DNA of 11,423 nt, taken from contig JAJZQK010000047.1 in assembly GCA_021847625.1 (NCBI GenBank), positions 1 to 11,423 on the forward strand. Reading direction: 5' to 3'. This document shows, piece after piece, positions 6,235-11,423 of this stretch (its first letter is position 1; every line of letters begins with the position of its first letter). Below the pieces are notes generated by a model. The model was not told the DNA's origin, made no database searches, and saw only the letters and a list, made by a program, of their open reading frames with translations. The DNA comes from Chloroflexota bacterium. Lineage in GTDB: Bacteria; Chloroflexota; FW602-bin22; JAMCYS01. Both the position numbers and the translations under genes were made by a program.

Positions 6235-7905
6235 ATGTTGTCCATCACTCGCCGTCGTTTCCTAATCCTCAGCAGCGGCGCGGCCTCGCTCGCTTGGCTG
6301 CAAGCCTGCAGTGCGCCCCAGCAGCCCAGTCCCACGGCCGCGCCCAAGGCGGCCACCAGCGCGCCGGCTACCGCGGCACCCCAGGCGGCCGCGACCACGG
6401 CCCCCGCTGCTACGGTTGCTGCCGCCGCCACGCAGGCGCCCGCCGCGACGAAAGCAGCCGAACCCAACCGGGGCGGCGCTTTCAAGGTAGCCCGCACGGC
6501 TCGCATCACCAATTTCAACGCCTTCTACATGACGCGCGGCCATTTCGCCTACTTGCGAGCCCTCTACAACACACCTATCCGTCTCGACGAGAAGCTGGAG
6601 CCGCAGCCGGAGCTGGCCACTTCGTGGCAGCTATCCCCCGATGGCACTAAGTTGACTATGAAGCTGCGGGAGGGCGTCAAGTTTCATAGCGGCAAGGAGC
6701 TCACGGCGGAGGACGTTAGATTCAGTTGGCAGTACGCCCTCGTTCCTGAGACCTCGGCGAGTATGCGTTCGTCTTTCCTGCTCATCAAGGATGTCAAAGC
6801 GCCAGACAAGACGACAGTCGAGTTGTACTTCGACAAGCCAAACCCGATGCTATTTGATGCCTTGGATCTATTGTTTGTCTACGACAAGGGCGGGGTCGAC
6901 AACATCGCCAAGACTGACGTGGGCAGCGGCCCGTTCATGGTCGACAAGTACGTGCCGCCCAACGACGTCTATATGAAGAGGTTCGCCGGCTACTGGGACA
7001 AAGGCAAACCGTATGTAGACGAATTTCACCTGCTGTCGATCCCAGATACGGCCACGCTGGCAATCAACCTGGAGAGCAAAGCGGTCGACGCTATCTGGGC
7101 ACCAGACTTCAAGGACGTGGCTAGGCTGAAGGGCCAGAAAGGGATGGTGGCCACGGACGGGCCGGGCTCGCAGGGCATGTGCTTCGTGGGGGCGAAGTGG
7201 GACCGACCGCCATTCGGCGACAAGAGGGTCAGGCAGGCGATCAACTTTGCGATCGATCGCGAGCGGATCGAGCGTGTTGTCTTCGAGAGTCTGGTCAAGT
7301 CCACTTGCGTGCTGTGGCCGAAAGGCTCGCTCGGCTACTTTGAGAATCTGGAAGGGAAGTACAAATACGACTTGAACAAGGCCAAGGCTTTGCTGACCGA
7401 AGCAGGGCAGGGGAGCGGGTTCAAGACGACGATGGAGACCTCCCGCCAGGTGAACCCCGTTCTCTTCGGCATCGCCCAGATACTCCAGGCCGACTTGGCG
7501 AAGATCGGCATCGAGGCCAAGATAGAAGACGTGGAGTCGACCGTCCATACCAAGCGGATCGTCGCGGGCGACTTCGATCTCTGCGTACACAACTACGGCC
7601 GGGCCAACCGGGACCCCGGCACCACCTTGATGGGTGGGCAGGATTGGCAGCCAACGACAGAGGGAGGGAAGACCATTCCCGACTATCCAGACTGGGTTAA
7701 GTGGCGCGACGAGGCGGCCACGACCATGGACAAGGAGAAGCGCCGCGCTGCTTACCTCAAGATCCAGGAATGGATGCTGGATGAGTGTTACAAGATGCCG
7801 GTGATCGGCAACGTCTCCTACTGGTTGTACCAGGATAAGATCAAGAATCTGCGCTTCACGAGCGAGAGTTCGCCGTGGGCGGACGTCGTCTGGCTGGACA
7901 AGTAG
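6235..7905 (+). CDS. ABC transporter substrate-binding protein, family 5 (peptide/nickel/oligosaccharide type), Tat lipoprotein
   Basis: This is a 556-residue extracytoplasmic solute receptor of the SBP_bac_5 (PF00496) family that would hand its ligand to an ABC permease. ATG at 6235 follows GGAGAGG (6221-6227) by 7 bases; an in-frame GTG at 6190 would only add 15 residues ahead of the signal peptide. The signal is twin-arginine (ITRRRFLILSSG), with lipobox WLQAC and acylated Cys 25. An Ala/Pro/Thr linker runs to about residue 76, then NRGGAFKVARTARITNFN opens the mature domain. The family signature LREGVKFHSGKELTAEDVRFSW follows, and the protein ends SPWADVVWLDK. It has its own promoter, operator-like palindrome and terminator. 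No permease or ATPase gene is adjacent. By eye the codon use is less GC-rich than in the neighbouring AlkP genes, which may point to a separate origin. The ligand cannot be predicted; oligopeptides are only the best-known ligands of the family. Confidence 0.9.
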   Translation: MLSITRRRFLILSSGAASLAWLQACSAPQQPSPTAAPKAATSAPATAAPQAAATTAPAATVAAAATQAPAATKAAEPNRGGAFKVARTARITNFNAFYMTRGHFAYLRALYNTPIRLDEKLEPQPELATSWQLSPDGTKLTMKLREGVKFHSGKELTAEDVRFSWQYALVPETSASMRSSFLLIKDVKAPDKTTVELYFDKPNPMLFDALDLLFVYDKGGVDNIAKTDVGSGPFMVDKYVPPNDVYMKRFAGYWDKGKPYVDEFHLLSIPDTATLAINLESKAVDAIWAPDFKDVARLKGQKGMVATDGPGSQGMCFVGAKWDRPPFGDKRVRQAINFAIDRERIERVVFESLVKSTCVLWPKGSLGYFENLEGKYKYDLNKAKALLTEAGQGSGFKTTMETSRQVNPVLFGIAQILQADLAKIGIEAKIEDVESTVHTKRIVAGDFDLCVHNYGRANRDPGTTLMGGQDWQPTTEGGKTIPDYPDWVKWRDEAATTMDKEKRRAAYLKIQEWMLDECYKMPVIGNVSYWLYQDKIKNLRFTSESSPWADVVWLDK

Positions 7906-7940
7906 GCAGCATCCCCTCCATAGACCAGAACGAGCGCACA

Positions 7941-7973
7941 GCTGCCGGCCCCACCGGGCCGGCAGCACCTTTT
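7941..7973 (+). terminator. rho-independent terminator after the intact SBP gene
   Basis: GCTGCCGGCCC (7941-7951) and GGGCCGGCAGC (7956-7966) give a perfect 11-bp stem with the loop CACC, followed by ACC and TTTT (7970-7973). It lies 35 bases after the stop codon and separates the SBP from AlkP-2. Confidence 0.8.
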
Positions 7974-7987
7974 CCGGCATGGGGCTC

Positions 7988-8016
7988 TTGCCTGGCTCGG
8001 CTGCCCGTGCTATGCT
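7988..8016 (+). promoter_or_regulatory. candidate promoter of AlkP-2
   Basis: TTGCCT (7988-7993), 17 bases, then TATGCT (8011-8016), with an extended -10 TGC in front. Each box matches four of six consensus bases. The layout copies the promoter at 6112-6140. Transcription would start near 8023. Confidence 0.5.
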
Positions 8017-8030
8017 CGGGTCTGTGCACC

Positions 8031-8060
8031 GTGCAGCCCTAACTTGAGGCCGCGCTGCAC
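8031..8060. promoter_or_regulatory. inverted repeat in the AlkP-2 leader
   Basis: GTGCAGC (8031-8037) and GCTGCAC (8054-8060) are perfect 7-bp arms with a 16-base spacer, between the predicted start site and the ribosome-binding site. It may be an operator or a leader hairpin; either role is a guess. Confidence 0.3.
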
Positions 8061-8084
8061 AATTGCAGGTAAGGAGTCTACCCT

Positions 8085-10010
8085 ATGCCCAGCAAAGCAA
8101 GTAAGGCAATGATCATCGGCATCGATGCTCCCATCGTGCCTCGGCTGTACAAGATGGCCAAGAAGGGTCAGCTCCCCGCTCTGGGGAAGCTGCTCGCCGA
8201 GGGCACTTTCGCCCCCAATTGCCTGCCGCCCTTCCCGACGATCACCCCGCCCAACTGGACGACCATCGTCACCGGCGCCTGGCCGGGCACCCACGGCATC
8301 ACCGACTTCGACGGCCACGTGCCCGGTGAGGCGCTCGATAAAACTCATCAGAATTTCGACGCCCGCGAAGTGCTGGCCGAGCCCCTCTGGAAGGCCGCCG
8401 GGCGGGCCGGCAAGAAGTCCATTCTGGTCAACTACCCCACCTCCTGGCACAGCGGCGTCGACGGCTGGCAGGTGGGTGGCTACGGGCTCAACGCCAACGA
8501 CGTGCGCTTGGGCTTCCCCAAGAGCTCGGTCAACCGAGACAACCTCTGCAAGGAGATACTGCTTTCCGTCGAGCCTTATCCCTTCTCCAGCGAGGTCACG
8601 TTCCGCAAGGCTTCCGGCTGGGAGGGCATCGAGCTAAGCCCTAAGGCCCTCGAGGCCGAGGTGCGGCCGCTTATGCGCGGCACCTTATACCAGATGGAGC
8701 CCATTACCTGGCATATCCTAATCGACCAGAGCGAGGGCAAGGGCTACGACACGGCGATTCTGGCCCGTGCCAAGAACAAAGCTGGCGTCTACACCCGCCT
8801 CAAGGCGGGGGAGTGGTCTGGCCACATTTACGACACCTTCCAGACCAAGGACGCCGGCCCGCAGCAGGCCGTCTTCCGGGTCAAGCTGCTCGAATTGGCA
8901 GCCGACGGTTCGGCTTTCCGCTTGTTCGTGCCCAACCTGTGCAACCTGCACGGCTGGGGCGTACCGGCCAGCCTAGAGGCGGAGATCAAGAGCGAGAACG
9001 GCCTGCCGCTCGGCCGGGCGCCCTGGGACACCTGGCTGATGGAGTGGATCGACAGCCAGACCATGGTTGAGACCGTCGATTACCACAACGTCTGGTTGGC
9101 GGACGCGGCGACCTACCTGCTGAAGAACAAGCCCTGGGACTTGTACTTCATGCACATCCACACGCCGGACTCGATGTACCACATCTTCTCCAGCGACCTC
9201 GACCCCCTGACCGCCAAGGACGAGGCTCTGCGGCAGGAGATCGAGGGCACGGAGCTGGCGCTCTACCAGAGCGTGGATCGCTGCATCGGGCGCATCGTCG
9301 CCGAAGCGCCGGCAGACACGTTGATCGTTATCACCTCCGACCATGGGGCCAAGGCCAAGACCGCCAGCTTCAACGTCGCCGACGTGCTGGAGCAGGCCGG
9401 CTTGCTCGTCTACAAGCCTAGCAAAGAAGGCGAACCTAGGCAAATCGACTGGTCCAGAACCAAGGCGGTGAGCCAGCGCCGGGTGCACATCTATGTCAAC
9501 GTCAAGGGGCGCGACCCCGAAGGCATCGTCGAGCCGGGCGAGGAGTACGAGAAGGTACGCGAGGCGGTCATCAAGGCCCTCTACGAGTACACCGATCCCA
9601 AGACCGGCTACAAGCCGATCTCTTTGGCGCTGAAGCAGGAGGACGCGCGGATCATCGGCCAATACGGGCCGCGCTCCGGCGACATCATCTACGCGGTCGA
9701 TCCTCACTTCGACAAAGAGCACGGCGTGCACCTGCCGACCGCCAGAATCGGCATTGGTGACCTGCGCACCCTGTTCATCTTGAAGGGCCCGGGAGTCAAG
9801 CAGGGGGCCGAAATCCAGCGCACGGTCTGGCTGACGGACATCGTGCCCACCATCTGCTACCTGACCGAGCTGCCGGTGCCGGCGCAGGCCGAGGGCGCGG
9901 TGGTCTGGCAAGCGATGGAAGACCCTGATGCCCAGGTGAAGGAGCTACAATCCCTGCGGCGCAACGTCGAGCGGCTGAAGAGGATGGTCGAAAGGCCGCC
10001 GATGTGCTAG
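8085..10010 (+). CDS. AlkP-superfamily phosphohydrolase, copy 2 (paralogue of AlkP-1)
   Basis: This 641-residue protein is collinear with AlkP-1 along its whole length. The two-metal site is conserved: D14 in IIGIDAP, candidate nucleophile T54 in PTITPPNWTT, D362 and H366 in HIHTPDSMYH, D419 and H420 in TSDHGA, and H549 in EHGVHLPTARIG before LFILKGPGVK. ATG at 8085 follows AAGGAG (8071-8076) by 8 bases. There is no export signal, so it is cytoplasmic. The tail (DPDAQVKELQSLRRNVERL to ERPPMC) is almost identical to that of AlkP-1. It stands alone between a terminator and a repeat element and has its own candidate promoter, unlike AlkP-1, which follows the GntR gene closely. Differences cluster in the middle, for example 370-460 and around 150-200, where substrate preference could have diverged. 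The reaction is inferred from family membership only. Confidence 0.9.
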   Translation: MPSKASKAMIIGIDAPIVPRLYKMAKKGQLPALGKLLAEGTFAPNCLPPFPTITPPNWTTIVTGAWPGTHGITDFDGHVPGEALDKTHQNFDAREVLAEPLWKAAGRAGKKSILVNYPTSWHSGVDGWQVGGYGLNANDVRLGFPKSSVNRDNLCKEILLSVEPYPFSSEVTFRKASGWEGIELSPKALEAEVRPLMRGTLYQMEPITWHILIDQSEGKGYDTAILARAKNKAGVYTRLKAGEWSGHIYDTFQTKDAGPQQAVFRVKLLELAADGSAFRLFVPNLCNLHGWGVPASLEAEIKSENGLPLGRAPWDTWLMEWIDSQTMVETVDYHNVWLADAATYLLKNKPWDLYFMHIHTPDSMYHIFSSDLDPLTAKDEALRQEIEGTELALYQSVDRCIGRIVAEAPADTLIVITSDHGAKAKTASFNVADVLEQAGLLVYKPSKEGEPRQIDWSRTKAVSQRRVHIYVNVKGRDPEGIVEPGEEYEKVREAVIKALYEYTDPKTGYKPISLALKQEDARIIGQYGPRSGDIIYAVDPHFDKEHGVHLPTARIGIGDLRTLFILKGPGVKQGAEIQRTVWLTDIVPTICYLTELPVPAQAEGAVVWQAMEDPDAQVKELQSLRRNVERLKRMVERPPMC

Positions 10011-10018
10011 TCGATGTC

Positions 10019-10259
10019 CCCTCTCCCCGACGGGGTTCAGGGGCGGACAGTTTCGGGTATGCGGTGGCGCGGTACCGTCACCCGGGGCTCAAGCCCCGGG
10101 CTGAAGGTACAAAGCCCCCTCGAAGGGGGCTGGGGAACGTTTCCCAGCCGGCTTCAGACGGCTTCGTTTCTTCAGCCCGGCCCATTTATGGCCGGGCTAA
10201 GGCGCCGGCACCGCGCGCCAGGCAGAACTGTCCTGCCTTGAACCCCGAAGGGGAGAGGG
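10019..10259. mobile_element. MITE-like element with 34-bp terminal inverted repeats and internal hairpins, no gene
   Basis: The left end (10019-10052) and the right end (10226-10259, read in reverse) match at 29 of 34 bases: CCCTCTCCCC, three variable bases, GGGGTTCA, five mostly variable bases, GGACAGTT. Between them are consecutive stem-loops: CCCGGGGCT/AGCCCCGGG (10081-10100), AGCCCCCT/AGGGGGCT (10113-10131), CTGGG/CCCAG around AACGTT (10130-10147), AGCCG/CGGCT (10146-10163) and AGCCCGGCC/GGCCGGGCT (10174-10198). No credible protein is encoded. No target duplication is obvious. It could act as a transcription end or an mRNA stabiliser after AlkP-2. Similar hairpin repeats are common in environmental Chloroflexota, but the copy number here is unknown. 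Confidence 0.65.
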
Positions 10260-10315
10260 TGAAGGCGACCTGCGGGTAGCTATGGGTTCCACAGGGAGGT
10301 AGACCAGCGGCACAT

Positions 10316-10343
10316 CTGCGACGTGGCCGCGGCCACGTCGCAG
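10316..10343. repeat. 28-bp perfect palindrome upstream of the third SBP gene
   Basis: CTGCGACGTGGCCG (10316-10329) is followed directly by its exact reverse complement (10330-10343), with no spacer. It ends 71 bases before the SBP start codon. There is no T-tract, so it is not a standard terminator. It may be an operator, a recombination relic or a leader hairpin. Confidence 0.6.
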
Positions 10344-10362
10344 CCCGGGCGACAATCGCATC

Positions 10363-10391
10363 CTGTCAGTTCGGTTCCATTCTTCTTATAT
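10363..10391 (+). promoter_or_regulatory. weak candidate promoter of the third SBP gene
   Basis: CTGTCA (10363-10368) and TTATAT (10386-10391) are 17 bases apart, matching four and three of six consensus bases. This AT-rich stretch is the only promoter-like one before the gene. A start near 10398 would fall inside the AAAGGAG ribosome-binding site, which weighs against it. Confidence 0.2.
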
Positions 10392-10414
10392 CGTGAAAGG
10401 AGCGACTCAGGACC

Positions 10415-11423
10415 GTGAGGACTACCAAGAACCAGCGGACAATCACTCGTCGCGACCTACTGAAGCTGGGCGCGGCGGGGGCGGGCTTGGGGCTGGCCCA
10501 GGCCTGCTCCCCGGCCGCGCCTGCCCCGGCGCCGACCCAGGCGCCCCAGCCCACGGCGGTAAAGCCCGCCGCCCAGGTGCCCGCGGCGCCGGTGATCGGC
10601 ACCCAGGCCCCGGCGGCCACGCCCGCGCCCACCCAGGCCCCCGCCGCCGCCACCAAGGCGGCCGGGCCCAAGAAGGGCGGCACCCTCACCCTGGCCCGGA
10701 CCTCGTCCGTGGCGGAGTTTAACCCCGTCCGTCTGGACCCCGGCAACTATGCCTACAACCGGGCCCTGTTCAACACCCTGGCCCACTACGACGCCAACCT
10801 CAAGCCCATTCCCGAGCTGGCGACGAAGTGGGATTTCTCCGCTGACGGCAAGACGATGACGCTCAAGCTCCGCCAGGGTGTGAAGTTCCACTCCGGCAAG
10901 GAGTTCACCTCGGCCGACGTCAAGAACTCGGTCGAGTTCGCCTCCACCGACGAGTGGACGACCATGCGCAGCCTCTACAAGACCATCAAGTCGGTGGAGA
11001 CGCCGGACAAGTACACGGCCGTCTTCAAGTTCGACGGGGTCAACCCCAGCATCTACGACATCCTCGATACACTCTATATGATCGACAAGGACACCTTCGC
11101 CGACCGCGCTAAGACGGTCAACGGCACGGGCCCCTTCAAGCTCAGCAACTATGTGCCCAACGACCGGATAGAGACGGTCGCCCATGCCGACTACTGGGAC
11201 AAGGGCAAGCCGTATCTGGACAAGTACGTGATCAAACAGATCCCCGACGTCTCGGCGATGGTCATCAACCTGGAATCGGGGGCGGTGGACGCCGTCTGGC
11301 AGCCCAGCTACATGGACATCGTGCGCCTGAAGGGTTCGGGCGGGAAGTTCGTGGGCGACATGGGGGCGCCGGTCGCCATCATGTTCGACATCGCCATCAA
11401 CGTCAAGGACCCCAATCTGAAGG
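10415..11423 (+). CDS. ABC transporter substrate-binding protein, family 5, Tat lipoprotein, C-terminus beyond window
   Basis: The open frame runs 336 codons from GTG at 10415 to the right edge, so the C-terminal part is missing. No other in-frame start lies in the 15 bases upstream; AAAGGAG (10396-10402) is 12 bases away, rather far. The N-terminus carries a twin-arginine signal (ITRRDLLKLGAAGAG) and the lipobox LAQAC with Cys 31. A long linker with repeated PTQAP/PAA blocks runs to about residue 86 and ends GPKKGGTLTLAR. The mature part shows the SBP_bac_5 signature KLRQGVKFHSGKEFTSADVKNSVEF and the typical NGTGPFKL, YWDKGKPYLD and LESGAVDAVW. It is homologous to the SBP at 6235 (YWDKGKPYVD, LESKAVDAIW) but clearly diverged. 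It follows AlkP-2, repeating the AlkP-then-SBP order seen with AlkP-1 and the deleted SBP. No permease is visible before the edge; transporter genes may follow. Confidence 0.88.
   Translation, partial: MRTTKNQRTITRRDLLKLGAAGAGLGLAQACSPAAPAPAPTQAPQPTAVKPAAQVPAAPVIGTQAPAATPAPTQAPAAATKAAGPKKGGTLTLARTSSVAEFNPVRLDPGNYAYNRALFNTLAHYDANLKPIPELATKWDFSADGKTMTLKLRQGVKFHSGKEFTSADVKNSVEFASTDEWTTMRSLYKTIKSVETPDKYTAVFKFDGVNPSIYDILDTLYMIDKDTFADRAKTVNGTGPFKLSNYVPNDRIETVAHADYWDKGKPYLDKYVIKQIPDVSAMVINLESGAVDAVWQPSYMDIVRLKGSGGKFVGDMGAPVAIMFDIAINVKDPNLK

Noticed and set aside
6868..9911. Long minus-strand open frames opposite SBP-2 and AlkP-2
   Set aside because: Same cause: antisense reading of high-GC genes; no domain, ribosome-binding site or conserved motif seen.
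10004..10279. Small open frames inside the MITE-like element
   Set aside because: They run through the hairpins, start within or next to the AlkP-2 stop and show no protein-like composition.
10019..10343. CRISPR array or attachment site
   Set aside because: The hairpins differ from one another, are not regularly spaced direct repeats, and no cas or integrase gene is nearby.
10351..10367. GACA/TGTC inverted repeat before SBP-3
   Set aside because: Only four base pairs per arm, expected by chance.

Overview
The window is high-GC bacterial DNA from an uncultured-type genome, most likely Chloroflexota. That guess rests on Tat-type lipoprotein substrate-binding proteins with very long Ala/Pro/Thr linkers ending in K/R-GG-(T/A)-(L/F), on the GC-rich codon use and on REP-like hairpin repeats. 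No rRNA or tRNA is present, so the assignment is an inference from style only.

Layout. (1) Positions 1-1943, minus strand: an FAD-linked oxidase fused to a two-cluster 4Fe-4S domain, cut by the left edge. (2) 1944-2160: a divergent control region with a near-consensus promoter for the oxidase and two inverted repeats around its -10 box. (3) 2161-2880: a GntR/FadR-type (FCD) regulator, followed 19 bases later by (4) 2900-4810, an alkaline-phosphatase-superfamily phosphohydrolase (AlkP-1). (5) 4808-5447: a RAYT (Y1 HUH transposase) with REP-like hairpin ends; its left end includes the AlkP-1 stop codon. (6) 5471-6036: a substrate-binding protein (SBP) gene that has lost about 1 kb of its middle and is frameshifted, followed by a strong terminator. 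(7) 6235-7905: an intact family 5 SBP with its own promoter, an operator-like palindrome and a terminator. (8) 8085-10010: AlkP-2, a close paralogue of AlkP-1. (9) 10019-10259: a MITE-like element full of hairpins. (10) 10316-10343: a 28-bp perfect palindrome. (11) 10415 to the right edge: a third family 5 SBP, truncated.

How the parts may work together (inference). The repeated unit is a cytoplasmic AlkP hydrolase followed by an exported Tat lipoprotein SBP: AlkP-1/SBP-psi, then SBP-2, then AlkP-2/SBP-3. A divergently placed FCD-GntR and FAD/Fe-S dehydrogenase resemble the regulator/oxidase pairs of lactate and glycolate catabolism. A reasonable reading is a catabolic island in which SBPs capture a solute, the AlkP enzymes remove a phosphoryl, phosphonyl or sulfuryl group in the cytoplasm, and the oxidoreductase oxidises a released 2-hydroxyacid-like product. 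No permease or ATPase gene is visible and no substrate can be named from sequence. The island has been reshaped by two small mobile repeats and one internal deletion.
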